Source of the DNA: Kineococcus xinjiangensis
Lineage (GTDB): Bacteria; Actinomycetota; Actinomycetes; Actinomycetales; Kineococcaceae
Length of the DNA: 64,000 nt
Direction: 5' to 3'
Assembly: GCF_002934625.1 (NCBI RefSeq)
Contig: NZ_PTJD01000003.1
Span: 1-64,000, forward strand
Shown: in pieces, positions 48,684 through 57,837 of the stretch
How positions within the stretch are numbered: the first letter of the stretch is position 1
How the letters are laid out: every line of letters starts with the position of its first letter
Program-made: the position numbers and the translations under genes
The notes under the pieces: model-generated
What the model saw: only the letters and a program-made list of their open reading frames with translations
Told to the model about the DNA's origin: nothing
Databases searched by the model: none

Positions 48684-49142
48684 GTGAGCACGTCCAGCGG
48701 CATCGACGCGTCCTTCGCCGGTCGCGCGTACCCCGCGACCCGGCCCTACGAGGTCGGCCGCGAGGAGCTGCGCGAGTTCGCCGAGACGGTCGGCGCCGCT
48801 CACCCCGCGCACAGCGATCCGGATGCGGCACGCGCCCTCGGCTACCCCGACGTCATCGCGCCCCCCACCTTCGCGGTCAAGATCGCCCAGATGGCGGACC
48901 GGCAGTTCGTCACCGACCCGGCCGCGGGCATCGACTACTCCCGCGTCGTGCACGGCGAGCAGTCCTTCACCCACCACCGCCCCATCGTGGCCGGCGACCG
49001 GCTCGAGGCGGTGCTGCACGTCGACAGCGTCCGCGAGGTCCGCGGCACCGCCATGGTCACGACGCGCAACGAGATCCGGACCGTCGCCGGTGAGCCGGTG
49101 AGCACCGTCGTGTCGATGCTCGTCGTCCGCGCAGCCGGCTGA
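48684..49142 (+). CDS. MaoC-like dehydratase subunit, HadA-type
   Basis: 152 residues, FAS1-like/hotdog fold: Y-E-V-G-R-E-E-L-R-E-F-A near residue 22, P-D-V-I-A-P-P-T-F-A-V-K near 55, V-V-H-G-E-Q-S-F-T-H-H-R-P-I near 88. In mycobacteria HadA pairs with HadB as the (3R)-hydroxyacyl-ACP dehydratase of FAS-II and lies behind rpmG, as here. Whether this host makes very long acyl chains is unknown. GTG at 48684, 29 bases after rpmG. Confidence 0.85.
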   Translation: MSTSSGIDASFAGRAYPATRPYEVGREELREFAETVGAAHPAHSDPDAARALGYPDVIAPPTFAVKIAQMADRQFVTDPAAGIDYSRVVHGEQSFTHHRPIVAGDRLEAVLHVDSVREVRGTAMVTTRNEIRTVAGEPVSTVVSMLVVRAAG

Positions 49143-49185
49143 CGTGCCGCCGAACGAGTCCGTGCCGCCGACCCAGGGAGCAGGC

Positions 49186-49632
49186 ATGAGCGCCCCGTCC
49201 GCGGCCCCCGGCCGCCCCGCCTTCGCCGACGTCGAGGTCGGCGCGGCCCTGCCTGCCCGCAGCGTCCCCGTCACCCGCGCCGACCTCGTGCGCTACGCCG
49301 GTGCCAGCGGGGACCGCAACCCGATCCACTGGGACGAGCGCTTCGCCCGCTCCGTCGGCCTGCCCGACGTCATCGCCCACGGGATGTACACGATGGCCCT
49401 CGCCGGCCAGCTCGTCGCCGACTGGGCGGGGGACCCGGGCGCCGTCGTCTCCTACACCACGCGCTTCACCAACCCCGTGGTCGTCGACGCCGAGCACGGC
49501 GCCCTCGTCGAGATCGGTGGCGTGGTCGCCGCCCGCGACGAGGACGCCCGCACCGTCCAGGTGGACCTCACCGTCACCTGTGCCGGCGCCAAGGTCCTCG
49601 GGCGCGCCCGCGCCGTCGTCCGCCTGCCCTGA
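49186..49632 (+). CDS. MaoC family hydratase/dehydratase, HadB-type (catalytic)
   Basis: 148 residues. The hydratase-2 motif is intact: G-D-R-N-P-I-H-W-D-E-R-F-A, with the catalytic Asp and His, then G-L-P-D-V-I-A-H-G-M-Y-T-M-A. It is the likely catalytic partner of the preceding HadA-type subunit. ATG at 49186 with GGGAG upstream, preferred to an earlier in-frame GTG at 49144. Followed by murB after 50 bases. Confidence 0.87.
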   Translation: MSAPSAAPGRPAFADVEVGAALPARSVPVTRADLVRYAGASGDRNPIHWDERFARSVGLPDVIAHGMYTMALAGQLVADWAGDPGAVVSYTTRFTNPVVVDAEHGALVEIGGVVAARDEDARTVQVDLTVTCAGAKVLGRARAVVRLP

Positions 49633-49682
49633 GCTCCCGCGCTCGTCCCGCTCCTGCACCGCGGCCCGGTTAGGGTCGCCCG

Positions 49683-50789
49683 GTGTCCTCCGCCGCGAAC
49701 GCTCCCGCGAGCCCGCCTGCCGAGTCCGTTCCGGACGCCCCGCTGGCCCCGCTGACCACGCTGCGGGTCGGTGGCCCCGCCCGCCGCCTCGCCACGGCCG
49801 CGACGGAGGCGGAGCTCGTCGCCGCGGTGCGCGCGGCGGACGCCGCGGGCGAGCCGCTGCTGCTGCTCGCCGGCGGCTCGAACGTCCTGGTCGCCGACGA
49901 CGGGTTCCCCGGCACGGTCGTGAGGGTCGCGACCTCCGGCGTCCGGGTCGTCTCCGAGGACCTGTGCGGGGGCGCGGTCGTCACCGCGGCGGCGGGGGAG
50001 TCCTGGGACGCGCTCGTCGCGCTGGCCGTGGAGCGCGGCTTCACCGGCATCGAGGCCATGTCGGGCATCCCCGGCACCGTGGGGGCCACCCCCGTGCAGA
50101 ACGTCGGGGCCTACGGCCAGGAGGTCTCCCAGACGATCGCGACCGTCCGGGTCTTCGACCGCGTCGACGCCCGCGTCCGGACCCTCGCCTCGGCCGACCT
50201 GCAGTTCGGCTACCGCACCTCGCTGCTGAAGCGCAGCCGGACCGCCCTCGCCGGCGACCACCCCGAGAGCCGCTACGTGGTGCTCGACGTGACCTTCCAG
50301 TTGCGTCCGGGCGCGCTCTCGGCGCCCGTGGCCTACCCGGAGCTGGCGCGGGAACTCGGCGTCGAGCTCGGCGGGCGCGCCCCGCTCGCCGACGTCCGCG
50401 CCGCCGTGCTGGCCCTGCGCGCCCGCAAGGGCATGGTCCTCGAGGAGGACGACCGCGACACCTGGAGCGCGGGGTCCTTCTTCACCAACCCGGTGCTGCC
50501 CGTGGCGGACGCCGAGCGGCTGCCGTCCGACGCCCCGCGCTACCCGGCGGGGGAGGGCCTCGTGAAGACGAGCGCGGCGTGGCTGATCGAACGGGCGGGC
50601 TTCGGCAAGGGGCACGGGACGCCCGGGCCGGCGGCGCTGTCCACGAAGCACACCCTCGCCCTCACCAACCGCGGTGGCGCCCGCGCGGCAGACCTGCTGG
50701 CGCTGGCCCGTGAGGTCGCCGACGGGGTGGAGGAGCGCTTCGGGGTGCGGATCGTCAACGAGCCGGTGCTGGTGGGCTGCTCGCTCTGA
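49683..50789 (+). CDS. murB: UDP-N-acetylenolpyruvoylglucosamine reductase (MurB)
   Basis: 368 residues. FAD-binding L-T-T-L-R-V-G-G-P-A-R near residue 24, L-A-G-G-S-N-V-L-V near 64, G-I-E-A-M-S-G-I-P-G-T-V-G-A-T-P-V-Q-N-V-G-A-Y-G-Q-E in consecutive segments, then G-Y-R-T-S and S-A-G-S-F-F-T-N-P-V with the catalytic Ser. It reduces the enolpyruvyl group in peptidoglycan precursor synthesis. GTG at 49683. The 3' end overlaps the convergent GntR gene by 35 bases. Confidence 0.95.
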   Translation: MSSAANAPASPPAESVPDAPLAPLTTLRVGGPARRLATAATEAELVAAVRAADAAGEPLLLLAGGSNVLVADDGFPGTVVRVATSGVRVVSEDLCGGAVVTAAAGESWDALVALAVERGFTGIEAMSGIPGTVGATPVQNVGAYGQEVSQTIATVRVFDRVDARVRTLASADLQFGYRTSLLKRSRTALAGDHPESRYVVLDVTFQLRPGALSAPVAYPELARELGVELGGRAPLADVRAAVLALRARKGMVLEEDDRDTWSAGSFFTNPVLPVADAERLPSDAPRYPAGEGLVKTSAAWLIERAGFGKGHGTPGPAALSTKHTLALTNRGGARAADLLALAREVADGVEERFGVRIVNEPVLVGCSL

Positions 50790-51174
50790 CGGGGTGCGCT
50801 GCGGGGGCCGCGAGGAGGGCGCCGCGCAGCACGTCGAGGAGCGCCCCGTCGCCGAGTCCGGCGGCGCGCCCGCGCGCGGCGAGCTCCTCCGCGGCGCGCT
50901 GCACCGAGTCCGGGACGGTGGGGGCGCCCGTGACGACCGTGCCGGTGCGGCGTCGGGAGACGACGAGGCCGCCCGCCTCCAGCTCGCGGTACGCCCGGTT
51001 GACGGTGCCCACCGCCACCCCGAGGTCGGCGGCGAGCGCCCGGGCACTGGGCAGGCGGTCGCCCGCGCTCAGGCTGCCCGCGCTGACGTGCGCGCTGACC
51101 TGCTGCCGGATCTGCTCGTAGGGCGGGATCGGTGCGTCCAGGTCGAGGACGAGGGCGAGGTCGTCGCCGCTCAC
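50755..51174 (-). CDS. GntR family regulator (YtrA-like)
   Basis: 139 residues. Winged helix over residues 1-75: P-I-P-P-Y-E-Q-I-R-Q-Q-V, L-S-A-G-D-R-L-P-S-A-R-A-L-A-A-D-L-G-V-A-V-G-T-V-N-R-A-Y as successive segments, and G-G-L-V-V-S-R-R-R-T-G-T. The short C-terminal helix pair is that of YtrA-type GntR proteins, which usually repress a membrane transporter in the same operon. GTG start at 51174 overlaps the stop of the membrane protein gene (GTGA). A likely operator lies upstream of that gene. Confidence 0.9.
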   Translation of the reverse strand: MSGDDLALVLDLDAPIPPYEQIRQQVSAHVSAGSLSAGDRLPSARALAADLGVAVGTVNRAYRELEAGGLVVSRRRTGTVVTGAPTVPDSVQRAAEELAARGRAAGLGDGALLDVLRGALLAAPAAHPVRASSPPAPAR

Positions 51175-52109
51175 GGGGTGGGGACCGCGAGAGGTGCGGC
51201 CGGCTCCCGCCCGGCCCGCCGCAGCGGCCGCGGCGGCACGGCGAGGAGCGCGGGAGCGGCGAGCACCAGAAGGCTCCCCGCGCCCTGCGCCACCGACGCG
51301 AGCATCGGCACCGGCGGGGGGACGCTCAGGTGCACAGGGGCTTCGTCGCCGATCTGGTGGTCGACGCCGAGGCCCTGGGCCGCGTGCCCGCCGGACCACA
51401 GCAGGGCGCCGGTGGTGAGGAGTGCGGCGGCCGTGGCCCCGCGCAGGAGCCGGTGCCCGCTCGCCCGGCGCAGCGCCTCGTCCGTGGCGGCGTCGGCGCC
51501 CTCGACCGCCGGGCGGTGCAGCACGAGCCGGAGCGCGGCGAGCACGGCGGCGGTGACGATCGCGCCCGCCAGCAGCACCGGCCCGCCGTAGAACCAGCCG
51601 GGGAAGGGTCCGCCGCCTGATGTGGCCAGGTCGGGCCAGCTGTAGCTGACGCTGCGCCCGTCGGCGTCGGCCAGGAGGGCTCCCGCGGCGCAGGTCAGCG
51701 CGAGTGCCGCGGCGGAGGCGAGCGCTGACCGGGAGAGCCACCGAGGTGCCACGTCGTGCAGGCGCCGCGTGCGCAGCCGGGCGCTGCGCCGGCGCGCCCG
51801 GGGCCTCGGCCAGGTCAGCTCCCCGACCGCGAGGACGAGGGTGTGGCCGAGGGCGGCGCCCAGCGGGGCAACCGCGAGGAGCTGGCCGGTGCGCAGGCCG
51901 CCGAGCTCGGTCATCGCCGCAGCCAGGGTGACGCCGAGGCCGGCCAGCACGGCCAGGGCCGCGAACACCGTGCCGTGGCGGCGGGCGGCGGCCACGGTCT
52001 GCACCAGGTCCCGGTCGGCGGGGCGCGCGGCCAGCACCGCGAGGGCGGCGATGCCCGCGGTGAGGAGCAGCAGGAGGGCGGGGCCTGCGACGGCCAGGGG
52101 GGCGAACAC
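51171..52109 (-). CDS. Hypothetical multispanning membrane protein, operon partner of GntR
   Basis: 312 residues with about seven hydrophobic helices (starting A-P-L-A-V-A-G-P-A-L-L-L-L-L-T-A-G; further ones near 45-65, 75-95, 125-145, 175-195, 235-250 and 275-295). An Arg-rich loop (about 100-120) faces the cytoplasm. It resembles in layout the membrane proteins encoded with YtrA-type regulators, but no ATP-binding subunit is adjacent. The GTG at 52109 has CGGAGG upstream. Confidence 0.7.
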   Translation of the reverse strand: MFAPLAVAGPALLLLLTAGIAALAVLAARPADRDLVQTVAAARRHGTVFAALAVLAGLGVTLAAAMTELGGLRTGQLLAVAPLGAALGHTLVLAVGELTWPRPRARRRSARLRTRRLHDVAPRWLSRSALASAAALALTCAAGALLADADGRSVSYSWPDLATSGGGPFPGWFYGGPVLLAGAIVTAAVLAALRLVLHRPAVEGADAATDEALRRASGHRLLRGATAAALLTTGALLWSGGHAAQGLGVDHQIGDEAPVHLSVPPPVPMLASVAQGAGSLLVLAAPALLAVPPRPLRRAGREPAAPLAVPTP

Positions 52110-52117
52110 GGTGCCTC

Positions 52118-52152
52118 CGATGAATCAATGAATCAGCTCATTGACTCAATCA
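52118..52152. promoter_or_regulatory. A/T-rich operator-promoter patch of the GntR operon
   Basis: TGAATCA occurs twice with one base between (52121-52135) and faces a degenerate inverted copy (CTCATTGACTCAATCA), giving an imperfect dyad. The low-GC patch is only about 35 bases in otherwise GC-rich DNA, just upstream of the membrane protein's ribosome binding site. A probable GntR autoregulation site. Confidence 0.5.
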
Positions 52153-52168
52153 GGTGGTGGTCGACCCG

Positions 52169-53257
52169 TCAAGGGCCCGTCGTGGTGCTGCTCCGGACGG
52201 GAGCCCGCAGCCAGTCGTCGACCTCCGCCAGCAGCTGCCGCTTCACCTCCTCCGGCGCCCGCGACGCCGCGATCGAGGAGCGCGCAAGGCCGGCAAGCCG
52301 CTCGTCGTCGAAGCCGTGGTCCTCCCGCGCGCTGCGGTACTGCGCCGCCAGCCTCGGCCCGAACAGCAGCGGGTCGTCCGCCCCGAGCGCCACCCGCGCG
52401 CCCGCGGCGACCAGCCGCTCCAGCGGCACGTCCGCCAGGTCGGGGTAGACGCCGAGGGCGACGTTGCTCGCCGGGCACACCTCCAGCGCCACCTCCGCCT
52501 CGACCAGCGCGGCCAGCAGCTCCGGGTCCTCGCCGCTGCGCACCCCGTGGCCCAGTCGGTCCGGCGCGAGCGTGCGCAGGGTCTCCCGCACGTGCTCAGG
52601 GCCGAGGAGCTCACCGCTGTGCGGCAGGGAAGCCAGTCCTGCGCGCCGGGCGAGGGCGAAGGCGGGGGCGAAGTCCGCGGTGCTGCCGCGCCGTTCGTCG
52701 TTGGACAGCCCGAAGCCGACCACCGTGCCCGGCCCCTCCCCGGCGTAGCGAGCCGCCAGCCGGGCCAGTGCGCGGGCGTCCAGGGGGTGGCGGATGCGGC
52801 TGGCGGCCACGACGACCGCCACCTGCGTCCCCGTCACCGCCGACGCCGTGCGGGCGGCGTCCAGGACGATCTCCAGCGCCGGGGTGATCCCGCCGACGTG
52901 GACGGCGTAGGAGGTGGGGTCCACCTGCAGCTCCAGCCATCGCGAGCCCTCCGCGGCGTCGTCGGCGGCGGCCTCCAGCACGATGCGCTGCATGTCCTCG
53001 GCCGTGCGGACGCAGCTGCGGGCGGCGTCGTAGAGGCGCTGGAACCGGAACCAGCCGCGCGCATCGGGGGAGAGGCTGACCATCTGCGAGCTGCGCAGCG
53101 CGGTGGGCAGGCGCACGCCGTGGCGCTCGGCGAGGTCCAGCAGCGTCGAGGGGCGCATCGAGCCGGTGAAGTGCAGGTGCAGGTGCGCCTTGGGCAGCGT
53201 CTCCACCGGCCGCGTGCCGGGTGCTCGGTCAGGGGCGTGCTCCACCACCGCAGTCAC
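52169..53257 (-). CDS. Adenosine deaminase family protein
   Basis: 362 residues. Amidohydrolase motifs: L-P-K-A-H-L-H-L-H-F-T-G-S near residue 22 (metal His-x-His), L-P-H-S-G-E near 210 (catalytic Glu), R-L-G-H-G, and L-G-A-D-D-P-L-L-F near 295 with the metal Asp and the conserved second Asp. The variant H-F-T-G instead of H-L-E-G is seen in actinobacterial second-type adenosine deaminases. GTG at 53257. It lies 131 bases downstream of aspC, beyond a terminator. Confidence 0.9.
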   Translation of the reverse strand: MTAVVEHAPDRAPGTRPVETLPKAHLHLHFTGSMRPSTLLDLAERHGVRLPTALRSSQMVSLSPDARGWFRFQRLYDAARSCVRTAEDMQRIVLEAAADDAAEGSRWLELQVDPTSYAVHVGGITPALEIVLDAARTASAVTGTQVAVVVAASRIRHPLDARALARLAARYAGEGPGTVVGFGLSNDERRGSTADFAPAFALARRAGLASLPHSGELLGPEHVRETLRTLAPDRLGHGVRSGEDPELLAALVEAEVALEVCPASNVALGVYPDLADVPLERLVAAGARVALGADDPLLFGPRLAAQYRSAREDHGFDDERLAGLARSSIAASRAPEEVKRQLLAEVDDWLRAPVRSSTTTGP

Positions 53258-53344
53258 CCTCTGGAGTGTGCCAGTGCCTGCGCGTGCGCGCCGGGCCGGG
53301 CGCTCGCCCTGCGGGAGGGAGGCGGCACGCCCCGCGCCGCTGCG

Positions 53345-53378
53345 ACGGGGCCCGGCGGATGCGGCGGCCGGGCCCCGT
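53345..53378 (-). terminator. Hairpin terminator after the aminotransferase gene
   Basis: A perfect 12-bp stem (53345-53356 with 53367-53378, ACGGGGCCCGGC arms) and a 10-base loop follow the stop codon at 53388 on the minus strand. Confidence 0.75.
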
Positions 53379-53387
53379 GCCGGAGTC

Positions 53388-54623
53388 CTACTCGGCCTCG
53401 GCGAGCAGCCGCTGCAGGCGCCCGACGCCCTCGGCGAGGTCCTCGTCGCCGAGGGCGTAGGAGAGCCGCACGTACCCGCTGGGGCCGAAGGCCTCACCCG
53501 GCACGACGGCGACCTCCGCCTCGTCGAGGGCGATGGCCGCCAGGTCGGCGGAGGAGCCGATCGTGCGGCCGCGCAGGGTGCGCCCGAGCAGGCCCTTCAC
53601 ACTCGCGTAGGCGTAGAAGGCGCCCTCGGGCATCGGGCACTCCACGCCGTCGATCTCGTTGAGCATCCCGACCATGGTGCGGCGGCGACGGTCGAAGGCC
53701 TCCCGCATCGAGGCGACGGCCTCGAGCCCGCCGGTCAGGGCGGCGACGGCTGCACGCTGGGACACGTTGGAGACGTTCGAGGACAGGTGCGACTGCAGGT
53801 TGGTGGCCGCCTTGACCACGTCGAGGGGGCCGACGAGCCAGCCGACCCGCCAGCCGGTCATCGCGTAGGTCTTGGCGACCCCGTTGAGCACGACGCAGGT
53901 GTCGGCGAGCTCGGGGACCTCGACGGGCATCGACGCGGCGCGCACGCCGTCGTAGGTGAGGTGCTCGTAGATCTCGTCGCTGACGACCCAGAGGCCGTGC
54001 GCGTGGGCCCACCGCCCGATGGCGCGCACCTCCTCCGGTGCGTAGACGGCGCCCGTGGGGTTGGACGGGGAGCAGAAGAGGAGGACCTTTGTGCGCTCGG
54101 TGCGGGCGGCCTCGAGCTGCTCGACGCTCACCCGGTATCCGGCCTCCTCGCCGGCGAAGACCTCCACCGGGACGCCCCCGGCGAGCCGGATGGCCTCCGG
54201 GTACGTCGTCCAGTACGGGCTCGGGACGATGACCTCGTCGCCCGGGTCCAGCAGTGTGGCGAACGCCTCGTAGACGGCCTGCTTTCCCCCGTTGGTCACG
54301 AGCACCTGCTCGGGCCGCACCGCGTAGCCGGAGTCCCGCAGGGTCTTCTCGGCGATGGCCGTCCGCAGCGCGGGCAGGCCGCCGGCGGGGGAGTAGCGGT
54401 GGTTGGCCGGGTCGGAGCACGCGGCCGCGGCCGCCTCCACGATCGGCGCGGGGGTGGGGAAGTCCGGCTCCCCGGCGCCGAAGCCGATGACGGGGCGCCC
54501 GGCGGCCTTGAGGGCCTTGGCCTTCGCGTCGACGGCGAGGGTCGCGGACTCGGCGATGCTCCCGACGCGGGTCGAGACGCGAGGGCGGGCGGGGGCTGCG
54601 GGGTGCTGGCTCACGGGCCCCAT
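53388..54623 (-). CDS. aspC: Aspartate aminotransferase (class I PLP enzyme)
   Basis: 411 residues. [10 protein letters not shown] near residue 49, S-P-S-N-P-T-G near 185, V-S-D-E-I-Y near 214, the pyridoxal-phosphate Lys251 in [16 protein letters not shown], and R-L-S-Y-A near the end with the carboxylate-binding Arg. This is the subgroup I-gamma type, as found next to secE-nusG in many actinobacteria. ATG at 54623; divergent from tRNA-Trp. Confidence 0.92.
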   Translation of the reverse strand: MGPVSQHPAAPARPRVSTRVGSIAESATLAVDAKAKALKAAGRPVIGFGAGEPDFPTPAPIVEAAAAACSDPANHRYSPAGGLPALRTAIAEKTLRDSGYAVRPEQVLVTNGGKQAVYEAFATLLDPGDEVIVPSPYWTTYPEAIRLAGGVPVEVFAGEEAGYRVSVEQLEAARTERTKVLLFCSPSNPTGAVYAPEEVRAIGRWAHAHGLWVVSDEIYEHLTYDGVRAASMPVEVPELADTCVVLNGVAKTYAMTGWRVGWLVGPLDVVKAATNLQSHLSSNVSNVSQRAAVAALTGGLEAVASMREAFDRRRRTMVGMLNEIDGVECPMPEGAFYAYASVKGLLGRTLRGRTIGSSADLAAIALDEAEVAVVPGEAFGPSGYVRLSYALGDEDLAEGVGRLQRLLAEAE

Positions 54624-54801
54624 CGTGGCACTGCGGGCCCCGGCCGGGGGAGCGGACGCCCGTGGCGGGCCGGGGGCCCGGGGGAGGCCTGCGCGGCCCT
54701 CCCGGGGGGCGGGTTCGACGCCGCCACCGTCGTACGCCTACACTGGCCCAGGCGGTTGACTCCGCCATGCTGACGCGCGCCTCCGGTGTGCTGAAGCGCA
54801 C

Positions 54802-54874
54802 AGGGCAGTGGCGCAATTGGTAGCGCTCCGGTCTCCAAAACCGGTGGTTGGGGGTTCGAGTCCCTCCTGCCCTG
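54802..54874 (+). tRNA. tRNA-Trp (CCA)
   Basis: Acceptor arms AGGGCAG (54802-54808) and CTGCCCT (54867-54873), discriminator G, anticodon loop CTCCAAA. CCA tail not encoded. TACACT at 54739-54744 is a plausible -10 box. It directly precedes secE, as is standard in actinobacteria. Confidence 0.96.
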
Positions 54875-54923
54875 CGAGAACACCCGAGGGAACTGACGAG
54901 CACCGGCCGGGATCGAGGACGAG

Positions 54924-55160
54924 TTGAGCGAGACGTCGACCACCGCGGAGCCCGACACCCCCGCGCGCCGGCCCGGCCTCGGCCTGTTCCTGCGTCAGGT
55001 GATCGCGGAGCTCCGCAAGGTCGTCTGGCCGACGAGGAGCGAGCTCCTCTCGTACACGGGGGTCGTCCTCGTGTTCGTGCTGGTGATGATGCTGCTCGTG
55101 GCCGGTTTGGACTACGGCCTCGGCAAGCTGGTCCTGCTCGTCTTCGGCTCGGGCTCCTGA
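54924..55160 (+). CDS. secE: Preprotein translocase subunit SecE
   Basis: 78 residues. A soluble N-terminus, then [20 protein letters not shown], the SecE amphipathic helix and V-W-P-T motif, and a single transmembrane helix (about 45-70). Part of the SecYEG channel. TTG start at 54924 with GAGGACGAG upstream, supported by the family's usual length. Confidence 0.95.
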   Translation: MSETSTTAEPDTPARRPGLGLFLRQVIAELRKVVWPTRSELLSYTGVVLVFVLVMMLLVAGLDYGLGKLVLLVFGSGS

Positions 55161-55197
55161 CGCCCCCTCCCCGATCCGAAGGAAGCAGGTCAGCACC

Positions 55198-56133
55198 GTG
55201 TCCGAGCAGTGGGCTCCGTCCGGCGAGCGCCCCCGGCCGAGCGACGACCCCTTCGCCGTCGCGCAGACGTTCGACGCCGAGGACGTGACCGCCGACGTCG
55301 AGGCGGACGCGGAGGCGGCCGGCGAGGCTGCGTTCGAGGGAGGTACCGGCGAGGACGCTCCCAGCGAGCCCCCTCTCCTGGACGCTCCCGAGGACGAGAC
55401 CTCCGAGGACGAGTCTTCCGGGGAGCAGTCCTTCGAGGACGAGGCGTCGGACGAGGAGACCTCCGAGGACGAGGTCGACGAGTCCGGGGAGGGTGAGGCC
55501 CCCGAGGACGGGGACACCGCCGCGGCCCTCGACGACGACGTCGACGAGGTGGAGGAGTTCCGGACCAAGCTGCGGCGCATGCCCGGTGACTGGTACGTCA
55601 TCCACTCCTACGCGGGCTACGAGAACCGGGTCAAGGCGAACCTCGAGACCCGCATGACCAGCCTCAACATGGAGGACTTCATCTACCAGGTGGAGGTCCC
55701 CATGGAGGAGGTCGTCGAGGTCAAGAACGGCCAGCGCAAGCAGGTCCGCCGCGTGCGCATCCCTGGCTACGTCCTCGTCCGGATGGAGCTGACCGACGAG
55801 TCGTGGGGCGCCGTGCGGCACACCCCGGGCGTGACGGGCTTCGTGGGCAACACCCACCAGCCGGTGCCGCTGTCGAACGACGAGGTCTTCTCCATGCTGG
55901 CTCCGACCCTGCAGCCGAAGGAGAAGCCGACCACCAAGGCCACGCCGGCCGAGGTCAAGGTCGTCGACTTCGAGGTCGGGGAGTCGGTGACCGTGATGGA
56001 GGGTCCGTTCGAGACGCTCCCGGCCACCATCTCCGAGATCAACGGCGACCGGCAGAAGCTGACGGTCCTGGTCTCCATCTTCGGCCGCGAGACGCCGGTC
56101 GAGCTCAACTTCAACCAGGTCGCCAAGATCTGA
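55198..56133 (+). CDS. nusG: Transcription termination/antitermination protein NusG
   Basis: 311 residues. Residues 1-125 are a very acidic extension rich in E-D-E-T-S-E-D-E type repeats. The NGN domain runs from about 130 ([16 protein letters not shown]), includes P-G-Y-V-L-V-R-M and [12 protein letters not shown], and is followed by a KOW domain ([14 protein letters not shown]). It binds RNA polymerase and couples it to Rho and the ribosome. Acidic N-termini are common in actinobacterial NusG. GTG at 55198 with GGAAGCAGG upstream. Confidence 0.96.
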   Translation: MSEQWAPSGERPRPSDDPFAVAQTFDAEDVTADVEADAEAAGEAAFEGGTGEDAPSEPPLLDAPEDETSEDESSGEQSFEDEASDEETSEDEVDESGEGEAPEDGDTAAALDDDVDEVEEFRTKLRRMPGDWYVIHSYAGYENRVKANLETRMTSLNMEDFIYQVEVPMEEVVEVKNGQRKQVRRVRIPGYVLVRMELTDESWGAVRHTPGVTGFVGNTHQPVPLSNDEVFSMLAPTLQPKEKPTTKATPAEVKVVDFEVGESVTVMEGPFETLPATISEINGDRQKLTVLVSIFGRETPVELNFNQVAKI

Positions 56134-56144
56134 CGACGGAGCGT

Positions 56145-56181
56145 GCGAGCGCAGCGAGGGCCCGGCCCGCGCTGCGCTCGC
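56145..56181 (+). terminator. Hairpin after nusG
   Basis: A perfect 12-bp stem (GCGAGCGCAGCG at 56145-56156 with its complement at 56170-56181) and a 13-base loop follow the nusG stop. No T-tract, as is frequent in actinobacteria. Confidence 0.7.
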
Positions 56182-56188
56182 TCCGCGT

Positions 56189-56217
56189 CTGAACGCCCCG
56201 CTCGGCTCCCGTAGAAT
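56189..56217 (+). promoter_or_regulatory. Promoter for rplK-rplA
   Basis: TAGAAT at 56212-56217 is a near-consensus -10 box; CTGAAC at 56189-56194 is a weak -35 at 17 bases spacing. It lies directly after the nusG hairpin, 78 bases before rplK. Confidence 0.6.
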
Positions 56218-56295
56218 CGAACGCTGCGGCCACAACCCCTCGTCGCCCGATCCGCGGGCACCGACAGAGCCGCCTCGCCTGGAAGGACACCCGTC

Positions 56296-56727
56296 ATGCC
56301 CCCCAAGAAGAAGATCACAGCGATCATCAAGCTGCAGATCAAGGCCGGCCAGGCGACTCCGGCTCCGCCGATCGGCCCCGCGCTGGGCCAGCACGGCGTG
56401 AACATCATGGAGTTCTGCAAGGCGTACAACGCCCTCACCGAAGGTCAGCGCGGCAGCATCGTGCCCGTCGAGATCACGGTGCGGGAGGACCGCTCCTTCA
56501 CCTTCATCACGAAGACCCCGCCGGCCTCCGAGCTCATCAAGAAGGCCGCCGGTGTCGAGAAGGGCTCGGGCGTCCCGCACACCACGAAGGTCGGCAAGCT
56601 CACCGCCGCCCAGGTGCGCGAGATCGCCGAGACCAAGATGACGGACCTCAACGCCATCGACATCGACCAGGCGGCGAAGATCATCGCCGGCACCGCCCGT
56701 TCCATGGGCATCACCGTCGAGGGCTGA
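56296..56727 (+). CDS. rplK: 50S ribosomal protein L11
   Basis: 143 residues. [45 protein letters not shown] and a C-terminal domain ending G-T-A-R-S-M-G-I are textbook L11. It binds 23S rRNA at the GTPase centre. ATG at 56296 with GGAAGGA upstream. Co-transcribed with rplA. Confidence 0.97.
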
Positions 56728-56815
56728 GCCCGCAGCAGGACGGGCCCGCGCCGCGGGCCCGGTGGCAGGGTCGCGCGACCCGATGACCACGACTCCACCC
56801 ATCAGAGGAGCAGCA

Positions 56816-57532
56816 GTGAAGCGCAGCAAGGCCTACCGCGCCGCAGCGGAGAAGTTCGACCGGGACGCCCTCTACGCGCCCCTGGAGGCCGTCCGCCTGG
56901 CGAAGGACACCTCCACCACGAAGTACGACGCGACGGTCGAGGTGGCCTTCCGCCTCGGTGTCGACCCCCGCAAGGCCGACCAGATGGTCCGCGGCACCGT
57001 GAACCTGCCGCACGGCACCGGCAAGACGGCCCGCGTGCTGGTCTTCGCCGTGGGTGAGCGCGCCGCGCAGGCCGAGGCCGCCGGCGCCGACATCGTCGGT
57101 GGCGACGAGCTCATCGACGAGGTCGCCAAGGGCCGCCTGGACTTCGACGCCGCGGTCGCCACGCCCGACCTCATGGGCAAGGTCGGCCGCCTGGGCAAGG
57201 TGCTCGGCCCCCGTGGCCTCATGCCCAACCCCAAGACCGGCACCGTGACCATGGACGTCGCGAAGGCCGTCTCGGAGATCAAGGGCGGAAAGATCGAGTT
57301 CCGCACCGACAAGCACGCCAACCTGCACTTCATCATCGGGAAGTCCTCCTTCTCCGCGGAGCAGCTGGTGGAGAACTACGCCGCCGCGCTGGACGAGGTG
57401 CTGCGCCTCAAGCCGTCCGCGGCGAAGGGCCGCTACCTGCGCAAGGCGACGATGGCGACGACCATGGGCCCCGGCATCCCGGTGGACCCGACCGCCACCC
57501 GCAACCTGCTCGAGGCGTCCGCCACGGCCTGA
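56816..57532 (+). CDS. rplA: 50S ribosomal protein L1
   Basis: 238 residues. [12 protein letters not shown] at the start, [33 protein letters not shown] and the late T-M-G-P-G-I-P-V-D are L1 motifs. L1 forms the stalk and represses its own operon in other bacteria. GTG at 56816 with AGAGGAG upstream, preferred to upstream in-frame codons. Confidence 0.97.
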   Translation: MKRSKAYRAAAEKFDRDALYAPLEAVRLAKDTSTTKYDATVEVAFRLGVDPRKADQMVRGTVNLPHGTGKTARVLVFAVGERAAQAEAAGADIVGGDELIDEVAKGRLDFDAAVATPDLMGKVGRLGKVLGPRGLMPNPKTGTVTMDVAKAVSEIKGGKIEFRTDKHANLHFIIGKSSFSAEQLVENYAAALDEVLRLKPSAAKGRYLRKATMATTMGPGIPVDPTATRNLLEASATA

Positions 57533-57557
57533 GGCCGCCGGCGCCAGCAAGCCCTGC

Positions 57558-57594
57558 ACGGAGGGCGCGGACCGCACCGGTCCGCGCCCTCCGT
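57558..57594 (+). terminator. Strong terminator after rplA
   Basis: A perfect 16-bp stem (57558-57573 with 57579-57594) and a 5-base loop, 25 bases after the rplA stop. It separates the L11-L1 unit from the L10-L12 unit. Confidence 0.85.
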
Positions 57595-57599
57595 CGTAC

Positions 57600-57837
57600 C
57601 CGGCCCCGTCCTGCCGGGCGATTTCTCCCAGCGCCGCCCCGTGTGGCATGCTGAACTCGCCGAAGACCGCCGGTCGCCGCCTCCGGGTGGCAGAAGGTCC
57701 CGTTCCTCAGGACGACCCGCGCAGGCACGATGCTCCAGGCAGATCCCCGTGATCGGCCCCACGCCCCGTGCGCCTGCGCCGGGGCGTTTTCCGTGTCCGG
57801 GCCCGGCCGGTTTCCCCCGACCGTGGAAGGAGGGCCC
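57600..57837 (+). promoter_or_regulatory. Probable L10 leader with attenuator hairpin before rplJ
   Basis: The 243-base gap between the rplA terminator and rplJ has no gene. It contains a structured GC-rich stretch and, at 57761-57787, an 8-bp stem ACGCCCCG / CGGGGCGT followed at once by T4, the only stem in the ribosomal region with a T-tract. The L10-L12 complex is known to regulate its own mRNA through a leader here in many bacteria. The T-tract hairpin is seen; the L10 control is inferred. Confidence 0.6.

Noticed and set aside
53494-56829. A 1111-codon minus-strand frame
   Set aside because: It covers aspC in a wrong frame and the antisense of tRNA-Trp, secE, nusG and rplK; no recognisable domain.
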